From Monilinia fructicola (Eukaryota; Ascomycota; Leotiomycetes; Helotiales; Sclerotiniaceae): a stretch of 64,000 nt of DNA. The stretch lies in the NCBI GenBank assembly GCA_008692225.1, contig VICG01000001.1, positions 1,538,501 through 1,602,500 on the forward strand. The letters are read 5' to 3'. The notes beneath the pieces are model-generated. The model ran no database searches and had not been told where the DNA came from. It saw only the letters and a program-made list of their open reading frames with translations. Position numbers and translations under genes: made by a program. Shown one piece after another: positions 23,041 through 36,662 of this stretch; position 1 is the stretch's first letter, and each line of letters begins with the position of its first letter.

Positions 23041-26000
23041 ATGGGTTCCGCACATGTCGACGATATGCAAAGTCAACATTCTCCTGAAAATGGGTTTGTT
23101 GATTTACTGTCAGGTCAGCCTGATGGGGATGGCTTCAGGGCTTTTAACGTAAACGGTCTTGCATCTGATGAGGTCACCCCTCAAACAGACATGACGACAG
23201 GAATGAGAGAAGAAACTTTGCTTTTATCCTGGCTCATCGTGCTTTTACGTGTTCGGGAAGAAGGCAGTCAGATTTCTTATGACTGGGCTTACAAAAGTAG
23301 AGAGGACCATTTCGAGCTTGAGCCCGTGAAGGGGCGTCTGTCGTTAGACGAAGTAACGACAGAATTGCACAACAATGTCGGGCAGGTTACTTCGAAGGTT
23401 TCACAGCATATTAATAAAGTTAGGTCAAGTCAGGACGCAGCTATTTCTAGTCCTGTCTCGCTTCTACTGAGCACCAGTTCTCTGTCTCAAACGTCCGAGG
23501 AGGCAAACGATGAAGTGAGCCAATAATCCATGTCTATGACCAAATCGCTGACTGTGATGAGTAAAGGGTGTTCTCCATCTCGAACTTCGTTTCGTTAATA
23601 ACCTTCTCGAAATTCGTCCTGTGTGGCACACCCAAACTATACTAGAATTTACAGTCACGCACTTCGTCGAGACACTGGTCGACACCATTAAGATGTGTAT
23701 TTCAAATCCCGATGCTACTATAGAAGAGTGTGTACGCCCAACCACACGTGATCTGAACGAGATATGGCGCTGGAATCACCAGCTACCTCCGACCTACAGC
23801 TCTTGTATGCACGATATGATTTCCGAACGAGCAAAATTATCACCAGAGAAAGTGGCTATTGATTCTTGGGACGGCACTTTGACGTACGCTCAAATCGATC
23901 AATATTCCACCTTTGTAGCATGCGCACTCAGAGAAATGGGTGTCAAGTTACATGATGTCCTACCTGTGTGCTTTGAAAAATCAAGATGGACAATAGTAGC
24001 CGTGCTTGCGGTGATGAAAGTAGGCGCAACTTTGTTGATGACTGACCCAACGCTTCCACTTGCCCGTCTCCAGAATATGGCGGAACAAGTGAGTGCAAAA
24101 GTAATAGTGACATCTCGCAACCAATATGAGTTCTCAGAATCGATCGTTCCAAATGGAAAGATCATGGTTGTGGAAGCGGACACATTCACAACACTTTCAA
24201 ATTCTTACATTAGCCCACAGTTAGAGGCCGTGCCACCGTCTGCTCTAATGTACATAATCTTTACTTCTGGCAGCACAGGTACCCCGAAAGGAGTTATGCT
24301 TTCTCATGAAACTTACACAAGTAGCGCTATTCCTCGAGCGAAGGCAGTTGGATATACGGAAAACTCCAGGGTTCTTGATTTTGCTGCTTACGCCTTCGAT
24401 GTTAGCATTGACAGCATGTTATTGACTCTTGGAAATGGCGGATGCCTTTGCATCCCTTCGGATGAAGATCGACTAAACGACATCAACGGAGTGATGCGAA
24501 AAATGCGGGTCAATTATGCAGGCTTAACACCTTCAGTTGCACGCATTCTGGACTCGGATGTCATAAAATCTCTTACCGGATTGGGTCTCGGCGGCGAGGC
24601 ATCGTCAGTAAGAGATGTCACAACTTGGGGTCAAGACACCAGAATTATTATAGGCTATGGTCCTTGTGAATGTACCATCGGGTGTACGATAAACAGCGAC
24701 ACAGCCACTGGCAGAAATTATATTTCCATCGGAGAAGGAAATGGAGCAGCTATATGGATTACCCACCCCGACGACCACGAAAGGTTGATGCCGGTCGGTG
24801 CTGTAGGTGAATTGCTCGTTGAAGGGCCTATTGTTGGACAGGGCTACTTGAATGATCCTGCTAAGACTGCAGCATCTTTCATCAAAAATCCTTCATGGCT
24901 CACCGCAGGCCACAATGGATATGCAGGCCGCCAAGGGCGTTTATACAAAACTGGAGACCTTGGAAGATATGACCCTGACGGTTCTGGAGGAATTCTGTTC
25001 GTGGGAAGAAAAGACACGCAGGTCAAACTGCGCGGGCAGCGCGTTGAACTCGGTGAGATCGAAAGTCAGCTCATGGCCAGGCTTCCTTCAGAGATCAGTG
25101 TGATTGCTGAGGTAATAGTACCTCAGGGACTCGGAGGTCAACCTACATTGGTCGCATTTATTGGACCTCAACAGAAGAAGGGACAGGAGGGCACTGAAAT
25201 CAAGTCGATACAACTTTCTGAAGAGCTGGGCAAAACACTGTCTAAAGCCAATATAGAATTGACCAAGGTTTTGCCGCGATATATGGTGCCAACGGCATAC
25301 ATACCAGTCAACTACATCCCTGTTTTGATCTCAAGCAAGATTGATCGCAAGAGACTCAGACAATTTGGAACCACGGTAGACTTGCGGGACGTGAATGAAG
25401 AAACAACCAGCAGCAGCACTCGGGACTTGAATGATCTTGAAAAACGACTGCGACAGGCCTGGAGTCAGATACTAAAGCTCGATGCAGAATCTATACGACT
25501 CGATGACAATTTCTTTGCACTAGGTGGTGACTCTTTGGCAGCGATGAAACTTGTATCTGTTTGCAGAGAGGAAGGTCTCGATCTTAGTGTTATCAACACT
25601 TTCGGCCACCCTACACTCTCAGCGATGGCTGAAGTTGTGCACGTCTATGACTCGCAAGTAGAGACAGAAATTCCCGCATTTTCGTTGATTTCTCAACCTG
25701 CCGAAAGTGCCTGCCTCGAAGCATCGCAGGTTTGTGGGTCAGATCAGGCATCCATCGAGAATATTTACCCTTGCACACCCACGCAGGAATCATTGTTCAC
25801 CTTTGCTCTCAAATCGACCGAAGTATACGTTGCCCAGAGAGTCACATGTATCCCGTCTCATATCGACCTCGAAACCTGGAAGAAGGCATGGGATAGTGTT
25901 GTTGCGGCAATTCCTATTCTTCGTACTCGTGTAGCGCAGCTCCAAGAGCCTGGACTTCAACAAGTTATACTTAAAGAAGGCATCAGCTGGAGAAGTTCAA

Positions 26001-29000
26001 CTGATCTAGCGCAGTATCTCGAAAGTGATCGCAACGAGAGAATGGATCTGGGACATAGCTTAGCTCGATATGCTATCATCAACCAACCGGGCGATGACAA
26101 GCGATATATGGTCTGGACTATCCATCACGTAGTATATGACGGATGGTCAGAGCCTTTATTATTGAAAGCAGTCAGCAATGTTTTGCAAGGCCAAAATTTC
26201 GAGATGCAAGCCTACATGAGTGATTTTGTCAAGTACGTGCGGGATACAGATGAAGTCGCCATGCAGGAATTTTGGCGGCGTGAATTGGAAGACGCCGTTG
26301 GACCTCAATTCCCGCGCTTACCTTCTAGAGATTACTTGCCATCTCCAGACGCCAATCTCGAGATCAACATAACTCTCGACAGAAGTAGCAAGTCACCATT
26401 TACAATGGCAACATTGATACGCGGTGCATGGGCGCTTGTAGCTTCGCAATACACAGGAAGTGACGATGTAGTATTTGGCGAGACTCTCGCTGGTCGGGAC
26501 ATCTCGTTGAAGGGTGTCGAAAATATTGTTGGTCCATTGATTGCAACAGTACCTGTCCGCATAAACGTCAATCGATCAAGCTCTATTGAGTCTTACTTAC
26601 AGAGTGTGCAGCAAAGCATGTTAGCGCGCATTCCATACCAGCATATGGGAATGCAAAATATCAGAAAAGTCAGTCAAGATGCTCAACATGCATGCGAAGC
26701 TGGAACAGGATTGGTCATCAATTCAGAGCCTGAATATGTGGGTAGTGATCTTGGGTTTGAGTCAGGAGATGTTGAACTCGAATCCCTTCATTTCAACCCC
26801 TATCCGCTTATGCTGGCCTGTGGCATACGAAAAAATGGTTTCAGGATCTGCGCAAACTTTGATAGTAGCCTGATCGAGATTACTCAGATGGAACGAATGC
26901 TAGCGCAGTTGCAGATGGCTTGTTCGCAACTTACTAAAAACCTATCGAGAAGAATTGATGAGGTATCATGTCTACCCGAGGTTGAACTGAACCAAATCTG
27001 GCAATGGAACCAAACTCCACCGTTGTCCTTGGATAAATCTTCAAAAAGGATTCGAGCTGATGCCAGCATTAAGCAAGGGTCAATCTATCCCCAAGCGGTA
27101 GTTTCCTGGGTGTGTGATCCACGAAACCCGTCCCTACTATCGCCTATCGGCTGTGTTGGAGAGCTCTGGCTTGAAGGAGCTTTCTTCACAGAAGAAACCG
27201 TTGAATCTCCAGCATGGCTCGTGGCTGGAAGCTCTACGTATGGTGGTCGCACTGGCAGAGTACAACCCACGGGCGATATGGTTCGATTACTGGATGACAG
27301 AAGCTTGGTATTTGTTGGCCGAAAGGAGAATGTGATTCCAGTTCAAGGGCATGCTGTGGATATCACAGATCTTGAAGATCACTTTGATAAATACCTCCCA
27401 CAAACGGTGCGTGCCGCCGCGGCGGTATACCAACCATTGTCAGACAATTCTCAACAAACTTTAAAGCAAGAGCTGTTGGTCTTTGTAGAACAACAGCTTT
27501 CTGAAGAAGGTAATGTTGATATCATATCGACCAAGCATGATATAAATTGGAATGCACCGGATTCGCCAAGTTTTGAGACGACCATCTGCACCGAGGTTTC
27601 TTTGAGTCTTGCTCTAGCGCTCAAAAAACTCGACAAATTCATTCAGGACTCTCTTCCATCTTACATGATGCCCTTTGCATATATCGTAGTTGAAAAACTG
27701 CCCACCCAGATGAAGGATATTGATCATAGCTTGTTGAATCAGTTGGCATCAACGATTCACCGACCTGTGCTTTCCGAGCTTCGTCAAGGATTCAAAGAGG
27801 TCTGGTCGAAAAACTCAGCGAAACAAAACTTGACAACCGCGGAAACTATTCTTCAGGGTGCATGGGCAAATATACTTGGAATCCCTTCAGAGAAGATTGA
27901 TGTTGATGATAACTTTTTCCGCCTCGGCGGTGACTCCGTCATGGCGATGAAGCTGGTCTCAAGTCTTCGTATGCAAGGTCATGGTCTGACAGTGGCTGAT
28001 ATCTTCCAACATATGCGCCTTGGTGATTCTGCCAAAGTACTGAAGGTGGATCAAGTATCGACGATTAAGGCCCAGCCTTACAAACCATTTTCGACTTTGA
28101 ACAATATAGAAGTAGAGCCATTCTTGTCCCAAGTCGTCCGGCCGCAGCTTACAGACCCAAGTTGGTCTGTTCGGGATGTATTTCCAGTTACAGACTCTCA
28201 AGCACTCGATATCAGAGGGACCATCCAGTCACTCCGTACCTCCATACAATATACTATGTTGTATCTGGACGAAAGCATCGATCGACAGAAACTCTTCCAT
28301 GCCTGCAAAGAGCTTGTCAAAACACACGAAATCTTGCGCACTGTTTTCATCAAGCACGAGTCGAATTTTTTCCAAGTTGTCATTGACGAGCTAGATACTT
28401 CTGATGTCATCACGCTACGAGCTGACAAGGATATTGAAAGATGCACCGCCGACATCTGCACAAAGGACATAGAGTCTGGCTTTCAGCTGGGATCTTCTTT
28501 CCTTAGGATCCTACATGTTGAGGATGAAAATGGCAAAGAGTGCCTTATCATAGGCTTATCCCACGCTTTGTATGATGGTGTCTCTTTACCCATGCTCCTT
28601 CGAGATTTGGAAGTCCTTTACAAAGGAGAAAGAGTCCTTGACTTTGAGCCCTTCTCATCATACATCGCACGAATTTCAGATAAGCGCACCCAAGCAACAG
28701 CGATTAATTATTGGCGCAATCTTCTTATTGGTTCATCATTATCCGTTCTGGGTGGAAAATCAGCAGAGCCTACAGACAAAGCAATCTTCCAAGCGAAACC
28801 AGTCGACATCTCTCAACGTCCCGAAGAGATTACCATGGCAAACTTGCTCACTGCTGCATGGGCATTAGTACTCGCACGTCATCTTCAAAAACCAGATGTG
28901 ACATTTGGCAGCATCACTTCTGGGCGAAATATTGACTTAGCTGGCGCGGAGAATGTCGTAGGCCCATGTTACCAATTCACACCAACCCGTGTCTCGTTCG

Positions 29001-29410
29001 AGTCTCAATGGACAGCCATGGATCTCTTAAGGTTCGTTCAAAAGCAGAGTGCTGAATCTGCGGCCCATGATTTCCTCGGCTTCGACAAGATTTCTAGAGA
29101 GTGTACACAGTGGTCCGAATCAGACGCACAGTTCTTTGACTCTATTGTTCATCATCAAGACTGGGATGATTTTGATACAATGCCTTTTGCCGGAGGGGAA
29201 TGTAAGGTGGATATCTTGAATCCGCATGGAGATGCGGCCACCCCCTTCAAGGCCGTCTCGTTTGTTAAAGAAGGGCAGGTACATGTTGGTGTCGTAGGAA
29301 GTATAAGAGATGAAGCATTTGTGGATACGACTCTTAATGAGTTGGTTTCCGCTATCCAGGAACTGGCTACTATTCGGTCAGAACTTTTGCTCGATGGTCA
29401 ATTGTTTTAG
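23041..29410 (+). CDS. sidD: Extracellular siderophore NRPS, SidD/NPS6 type (A-T-C-dA-T-C)
   Basis: Nonribosomal peptide synthetase joining N5-acyl-N5-hydroxyornithine units into a fusarinine- or coprogen-type siderophore. Exons 23041-23514 and 23567-29410 (intron GTGAGC...AAAG, in frame) give about 2105 aa. A1 carries FTSGSTGTPKG (about residue 390), YGPCECTIG, RLYKTGDLGRYDPDG and SSKIDRKRL. T1 is FFALGGDSLAAMKLV (about 810). C1 has HHVVYDG (about 1010). The second adenylation region (about 1310-1570) keeps only late motifs (GCVGELWLEG, PTGDMVRLLDDRSLVFVGRKEN) and lacks the core ATP-binding loop. T2 is FFRLGGDSVMAMKLV (about 1612). C2 has SHALYDG (about 1823), with the first His of HHxxxDG replaced. 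This layout is the SidD/NPS6 lineage. The exact product cannot be read from sequence. Confidence 0.93.
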
Positions 29411-30655
29411 ATGGCGGTTTATAGGAGGTGGTATCTATCTATATAGATAGGTAAATATATAAATTTTGTACATAGATGAACAAATGTAGCGGGCACTGAA
29501 GAAGCGAATCCCCCTCCCTCCTCCACCCTTTCCCCCTCCTAACTTAAAGAGTACTTAATATATCCAGTAAAGCATCTGATACTGACTATCAAAGGTACCA
29601 AAAACTCACATCGTGGTTGAAACTAGAGTTCTATCAGCTAAGATGAATGTATAGCAGGTCCAATTATCAAATCTTATACCGGTGTCTGAAACGGTGTGTG
29701 ACTTTGAATTGTGCTAAAAAATCACTTTTACCTTGGACGTCTCAGCGCAACATTGCAAGATACCACAACCTTACATTTATCACGTGTATGGCCCTGTACA
29801 CAGAGTCTCACTCTATTTAGCCTTTCGGTCTCGCACTCAAACAGTGACAGTCATTAGAACCAGGAGCCATTCTATGAGTCTCGAGTATTCCCTCAAATCC
29901 AAGCAAGGATCCCCAGAAACTGTATATCTATAACGTCCAGTTTCCGTTCCGGTTTCTATTCGGAAATGGCAGTCTTGAACTCTTGTACATCACCCCATTC
30001 ACATGTAATAGCTTTCAAAATTTACATAACAAGCAAACGTAACGACACGGGTCTCGAGTGGATCGTCATGTACTCCCTTGTACTACCTACCATACTAGGC
30101 TTGTTCTCCGTACGTAACCACGACTAGGAAGTTGCACGGCTAGTCCCACTCTAACTAGTTCGGCAGTGGACCCCTTCTCGCTAGTCAGCCCCCACCCACT
30201 TCCCACCCACTTCTCAACCATTATCTAATCTGATGATCCGATAATCTGATAAAAATTTTAACCTTCGTGGCTAGTATGGGTACATCACTATTAAAGAACA
30301 AGTGGAATTCTTAACATCCACTGCAGAATTGCCAAGTGGGAAAAATGCATCGGTTTTCGAGTACCATGCCTTGTCTGGCCCCTGCAAGAGAGGGAAAAAA
30401 AAAAGAAAACTAATGGATGAAAAGTTTGACTAATGTTGTCGGTACAAGTACGAGTGTAGGTGGCATTTCAATCTCGCAATGGTAAGTCTCAATTTGTTTA
30501 GACCGATGTCGGGCTAAGTTCCATCGCGGAAAGTATTATCATTGACATTATCCATCGAGAAAACAAGACAAGTTCTATAATTGGTAGGTCAAAGGAGATG
30601 TATACATACTGATCGAAGCACCTCCTCCCTTCTAACTCAAGCAAACCACTTCAAC
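29411..30655. other. Intergenic region before the ABC transporter
   Basis: About 1.25 kb without a gene. Just after the NRPS stop, TATCTATCTATATAGATAGGTA (about 29432-29453) can fold into a hairpin. A GATA-rich segment lies at 30220-30252. The frame at 29733-29933 has no recognisable feature. Confidence 0.55.
30244..30252 (+). promoter_or_regulatory. SREA-type GATA motif upstream of ABC gene
   Basis: ATCTGATAA, about 400 bp upstream of the ABC transporter start. It is preceded within 25 bp by TTATCTAATCTGATGATCCGATAA-like variants, so several weak GATA sites cluster here. Confidence 0.55.
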
Positions 30656-33600
30656 ATGGCCGAGAAATTTACCGCCTTTCCCCGCCTGCTTCTGGCGGGT
30701 AGTCCTTCGGCCATTGATAAAGGCACACTATTGCTGGGTTCGATATGTTCCATCGCAGCTGGTGTTCCCTTCCCACTGATTGGAGTCCTTTTTGGTCAGC
30801 TCCTCGACGAATTTAATGCAGCCACATGCGCTGAGTCTGAGGGCTCCTCCGCGGACGAGGATCAAGGTGAAATCAATAGCAAGATTCTAATCATCGTGTA
30901 TCTTGCCATAGCCCAGTTCGTTCTCATATATGTACATCTCTCATGTTGGAGTCTTCACGGCGCGCGATTGGCGCAGAGACTGCGCGAACGTTATTTGCAA
31001 AACTTGCTTCGTCAGGAACCCTCGTATTTCGATGACCTACCTCCCGGAGAAGTCGCCTCGCGATTAAATACCGATGTTCAAACTATTCGCTCTGGTACTT
31101 CGGAGAAAGTAGGCATCGTCCTCTCCAGTCTCTCCTTTTTCGTCACGGCCTATATTGTAGCCTTCATCAAAGACTGGAAGCTGGCAGCCATGTTACTTTC
31201 CTTGATTCCAGCCTACTTCCTGATGTCTTTCATTGGGACTTATTATATCGAGAAATATTCTGGTCTCATGTCGGATCATGCAGCTACTGCCGCCTCCATT
31301 GCTTCTGAGGCGCTTTCCAACATTGTTGTGGTGCAGGCTTTTGGTGGAAATACTCGATTGGAGAACAAATTCTCTACCGCACTTAAAGCTTCGAAGACCG
31401 AAGGCTTAAAGAAGGCGACGGCTATTGGTATACAATCTGGATTCTTGTACTTCATTGCTTATTCTGCAAATGGACTAGCATTTTGGCAAGGAAGTAAAAG
31501 TATTGCGAATTCAGTGCGTAACGAGTCTGGAGGGGTAACCGTAGGTGCTACGTTTACAGTAATTTTTATCCTAGTTGAAGGTTAGTTAGGCTCAGATATT
31601 CCTGGAGCAGTTACACTGACACCATAACAGCTACTCTGCTTTTGAGTCAAGTTGCACCGTTTCTCCATCTCTTCATAGCAGCCGTCGCCTCATACAAAAA
31701 GCTACGAACGGATATAGATCGACAACCATTGATCGATGGCACTACTGACTCAGGTCTTCGACTTCCACAAGCAGAAGGTGGCTTTGAGTTTAAGGACGTT
31801 TCATTCACCTATCCTTCCAGACCTGAGATTACGGTTCTTGACAACATCAGTCTGTCTATTCCTGCCAACAAAAACACGGCCATTGTCGGACTCTCGGGGA
31901 GTGGAAAGTCGACAATTGCAGGCCTGGTTACAAGATTGTATGATCCTACCCATGGCCAAATTCTTTTCGATGGTCACGATATTCGTGAGGTCAATGCTCG
32001 TGACTTGCGAGGTTTCCTCAGCTTGGTACAACAAGAACCATCCCTCCTCGACCGTTCCCTCTTGGAAAATATCGCACATGGCTTAATTAATTCGAGCAAT
32101 CCTAGCCACGCACATTTGAAGCCTGCACTCAATAGCTCCGAACTTCCCGACCTAGCAAGAGAAGTCAGAGAAGGTAAAGACCTTATGTCTACGGTACAGA
32201 CACGGAGTCCAGAAATCATCGAAATCGTCACGTTGGTCCGAAAGGCTGCGGAGCTTGCTGATGCAGATTCTTTCATTACTGCCTTGCAGCATGGATACGG
32301 CACAACTGTGGGATCAAGTGGAAGATTGATCAGTGGCGGTCAGAAGCAACGAGTGGCCCTTGCTAGAGCCCTTGTCAAAGATCCTGCTGTGCTCATCTTG
32401 GATGAAGCAACGGCTTCTTTAGATTCACGAAGCGAACAGCGTATCCAGCAGGCTATCAACAAAATTGCTAGTGGTAGAACCATGATCACAATTGCTCATC
32501 GTTTGTCAACAATCACTACCGCGGATAATATTATCGTGATGCATAAAGGCCACATTGTGGAGCAGGGAAGTCATTCGGTATTGATGGCTAAGAATGGGGC
32601 ATACGCCGACCTCGTTAAATTGCAGGGTCTCGGATCTTCATCTGGGAAGAATGAAAGGGCCAGCATTGATAGTATTAGTAAATCTGTTGCGACGTCGTCA
32701 ACAGATGTTGATGTCGAGAAAAGCAGCGTGATAAGCGTGCCCGGGGATGAGGAGAAAGCCAAATTCTCAGCCAAAGAAGAGACAGTCACCGATTCATCGG
32801 AAGAGGAACAAGAGCCTGAAACTCCATCCAAATCTTTATGGGCGCTGGTGAAAGGCTATGCCCCAGCATTGAGGCCACATTTGCTTATGATATTCATTGC
32901 CCTTGTTGGCTCGACCGTTGTTGGTGGAGCTTTCTCTGGCGAAGCCGTCATCTTCGGAAATACAGTCGGAAGTCTGAATCCTTGCAAAAGCGCCGATAGT
33001 ATCGATTCTCGAGGAAATTTCTACGGACTTCTGTTTTTCATTCTCGCAATCATTGAATTCTTTGGAAACCTGGTTAGCTGGGCAGGATTTGGCTGGGTGT
33101 CTGAGAAAATAGTTTTTACGGTGAGGGTCTTATCATTTCGATCATTGTTCGAACAAGACCTCCAGTGGCATCAATCTGAAGGCCGAACTCCAGCTGTGCT
33201 TCTCTCATATATCACAAGGGATGGTAATGCTTTGGCTGGTTTGAGTGGCTCCGTCATTGGAACATTGTTCTCCATTACCGTTAATCTGATCGCAGCGATT
33301 ATTTTGACACATATCATTGCGTGGAAGATAGCGTTAGTATGTTTGGCTTTGGTACCGCTCCTCCTCGGGGCTGGTCTTATGGAACTTCGTGTTCTTGGTC
33401 AATTTGAGGATCGACATGAAAACGCATACACTCAGTCGGTTGACATTGGTGTAGAGGCAATCACATCCATCAAGATCATTGCATCCCTCTCACTCGAAGA
33501 AGAAACACTAGCTACCTACCGAAGATCTTTGAAGGGACCTCGCACCGAAACATTTAGAGTCAGCGTCCTAGCAAGTCTCTGGCAAGCAGCCACCTACTTT

Positions 33601-34641
33601 CTTGGTAACCTCGTGAATGCGCTTGCATATTGGTGGGGTGCCAAACAGATTCTTGCGGGAACCTACACACAGACACAATTCCTGATTGTAGTCTTCTCCC
33701 TCCTTGTCAGCGCACTCCTCTGGAGTCAAATGTTCGCCCTCGCACCGGAACTTTCCAATGCTCGAGCGGCCATGGCGAGGATCTTGAGCCTGATCGAAAT
33801 TGGATCGGACAAGATGCAAGGGCACGTGAAGGAGCTTCCATCCACCGACATTGAGGCGACAGCCGAAACTAAATCGCCCATCCCGTCTGATGGGCCAGCC
33901 TCCAGCGTACAGCTCCGCGATATCCATTTCTCATACCCTGCCCGACCAGATATACAAGTCTTGAACGGCTTGAATATTGACATACAGCCCGGGAAGTTCT
34001 GTGCACTTGTTGGGCCATCCGGCGCGGGCAAATCAACAATTATCTCATTAGTCGAGCGATTATACACCCCACAATCCGGATCCATCGTCATTGACGGCGT
34101 CGACGTGACCAAACACCGAGACGTCGCCTTCCGGGATTCCATTGCATTGGTACCCCAAGAAAGCGTGCTCTTCGAAGGAAGCGTCGAGTTCAACATTGGA
34201 TTCGGCGCCAGACCCGGGCACGAAGTAAGCATGGACGAAATAATCGCCGCATGTAAGCTCGCCAACATCCACGATACCATCGAAGCATTGCCCGATGGAT
34301 ACAAAACGCTCTGCGGAACCAACGGCAACCAGTTCTCCGGAGGGCAGAAGCAACGATTGGCGATTGCGCGAGCGCTGGTTCGAAAGCCCAAGTTATTGAT
34401 TCTGGACGAATCGACGAGCGCTTTAGATGCGGAGTCGGAGAAGCTCCTGCAAGATGGGCTCGAGAAGGCCGCGAGGGGCATTACGGTCATAGCTATTGCT
34501 CATCGTTTACATACGATTAGAAAGGCGGACGTTATTTTCCTGGTAGATGCAGGAAGATGTGTGGACCAGGGATCGCATGAGGAGTTACTGGAGCGATCCG
34601 AAAGTTATAGGGCGAATGTGATGCATCAAACGGTCGTATAG
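30656..34641 (+). CDS. Full-size ABCB-type ABC transporter of the siderophore cluster (SitT-like)
   Basis: Exons 30656-31580 and 31631-34641 (intron GTTAGT...ACAG) give about 1311 aa with TMD-NBD-TMD-NBD order. NBD1 has Walker A GLSGSGKST (about residue 395), signature ISGGQKQR and Walker B AVLILDEATASLD. NBD2 has GPSGAGKST (about 1102), FSGGQKQR and LLILDESTSALD. Both halves are therefore catalytically complete. A charged Ser/Glu linker joins them. The start ATG (MAEKFTAFPRLL) is the first in frame with good context. As I recall, A. fumigatus carries an ABC gene named sitT directly after sidD in its fusarinine/TAFC cluster, and this gene has the same place and orientation. The cargo, siderophore export or handling of breakdown products, is inferred from context. 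Without context it could be called a multidrug exporter. Confidence 0.88.
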
Positions 34642-35309
34642 AATGCCTGCCGGGGGAGGACAACTTGTATATACCATGTTTCTTTGAATATCTAGACTTT
34701 AATAATATTAGACAGTATCAATTACCTAGACCCAGTGTTTGTGGTAGATGAAGAACCATCGATTTTCAGTTTTTGCCAAATCCCAGCACCAAGCATTGTC
34801 TAATGGTGGCTAGAACTATACTGAGGAAACAGGAACATCCAAAGCAACGCAGTTTGCGGTTCTTTTCCCTTTTCGTCTCGACCTTCAGCACTGCATATCA
34901 CGTTGATAGAAACGTTATATTGTATCTTTTCTAGAGCGAAGCTCAAACTTGAGAGCGGCACTGGATGATTTGGACGTGTACTTCTCGAACGCGGTTATCG
35001 CGGAAATCCCATTTCGGCCGAAGCATATTCAGATGTTCAATCTCATTGCCACCCATTACGGGCTACACTTCGCCACATTGATCTGGGGACCTATTTCCCA
35101 ACAGGGGTGGGTATTCGGCGATGCGATTCAATAATGGGAGCCTACCCAGTAAGGAAGTAATTGTCTAGCAATATTGACATTCTGTGCAGGTGGGTGTGAA
35201 GCTGACAATAATGAACAAGGTGTCTCTGTATGGACTGCGACCAATCGGAACGCGCCCAAGGTAGGGGCGTCGGTCATGACCTGACGCTCGGAAAATATCA
35301 GATTATCAT

Positions 35310-35424
35310 GCGGAACAAGTGTTCTGTAGACTGTAGGGTAAGTGTGTCGCGGGTGGAAATGTAAGATTATGTGAGTTCCGGATGGGATGGTATATTTGTC
35401 CAATATTAACGGTTCGGTATGCAC
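35310..35424 (-). pseudogene. Possible short cytochrome P450 remnant
   Basis: The minus-strand reading contains EPLILDKYTIPSGTHIIL followed by HPRHTYPTVYR. This recalls the region of fungal P450s just after the ExxR helix, where a D-x-Y-T-I-P-x-G-T strand is followed by a H-x-x-P segment. I could not find the ExxR motif, the heme-binding Cys loop or a splice context nearby, so at most this is a fragment. A chance resemblance is quite possible. Confidence 0.22.
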
Positions 35425-36633
35425 TCACGAGACGGGATTGTGTTGTTTAATATCGGTTCAGCAGCCACTGAGCGGGAATATATTGTTCAAGGAGCCTTGG
35501 GTGAGACTTTCTTGTTTTTCTTTACTCGAAATAAGCGTTCTAGGCCCTAGGGCTGAAACGTAAGGCGAACAGGAAACAGGAAGATGGGTGCGAGGAAAAG
35601 TGAGAGTCACGCGAGACATCAAAAAGAAGCAAGTCTGTATCGCAAAGTATGTACATTCCAGGCGTTGGCCCCGTAGATCTCTACAGCGGGGGCTCGCATT
35701 CCCTTGGGCTGGGCTGAGAAAAACAAAGTCCCTAGTGTATACATATGTACCACCCGAGGTTGACCGTTGACATGCAGAGCGGCTCAAGATTTGCTCACCA
35801 ACAACGCTAAAGAAGCAGGTGAGACTGACGAAAATGAAAAGCGAGAGCGTGAAGCACCCCCAAGCCACCAACCATGGCGCACATAGGACCAAGTGATAAG
35901 GCGAAGTTCTCGAGTGCTTCATCCTGCGCTACCATCAACCGAGATATCGACATTGGCACCTTGCCTCTCCCGAGTTCTCGGATCTCGAGTAACAGGCTCC
36001 GAAGTCCTGCTCCGACTGTGGGACGATCGGGAACTTTCAGCGGAGATATATCACACGTGATGAGTACAATGTATTTATGCATGAAGATGGATGATGCATC
36101 AAGGACCTTGGTACTGATGGGTGTTCAATATTTAGATCTGTGATTCCTGAAGATATGGAGGGATATGTTGTAATGCTTTGCTTTGCTTTGCTTTTCTTCT
36201 CTTCGAATTGGCTTGGAGGGGGGAGGGAAAAGGAAAAGGAAAAGGAAAGGAAAGGAGGGGAAGCGAAAGCGAAGGAGAACAACGAAAAGAAGAAAAATAA
36301 ACGAAGAAATGTCTCTGAATCTTGAACTTCCCCGTCCTTTCTTCTCCCCCACACCGCTCCTTCCACACGGGTACTTACTTGCAGCTTTCTTCCTCGACGC
36401 CTTCAAGCGCTTGGGAGAGGAATTGATAATCCGATAACACTCCATATGACGAAAGGAAGCGACCGATTATTTTGATTTCATGCGGGAAAGCGCTGGTAAG
36501 TCTCAAATACGTATGTAAGTACTGGACAGTATGTAGGTTAAGACCGGACGATGTATAAATCTATCAGTTTTCTTTCCATTGATCAATACCAAGCCCAATT
36601 CAATGAAACCGCATGAAGCAGATAACTACTGTC

Positions 36634-36662
36634 CGTAGCTGTAGCTGTAGCTGTAGCTGTAG
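36634..36662. repeat. GTAGCT hexanucleotide repeat
   Basis: Between four and five tandem copies of GTAGCT in non-coding DNA. Confidence 0.85.

Noticed and set aside
34949..35134. 60-codon plus-strand frame right of the ABC transporter
   Set aside because: No known domain and no splice partner, and its first codons overlap a region without a promoter signal; not supportable.
36125..36445. Phe/Ser-rich and Lys/Glu-rich frames on both strands
   Set aside because: They arise from a purine-rich AAGGAAAAGG tract and have no conserved features.
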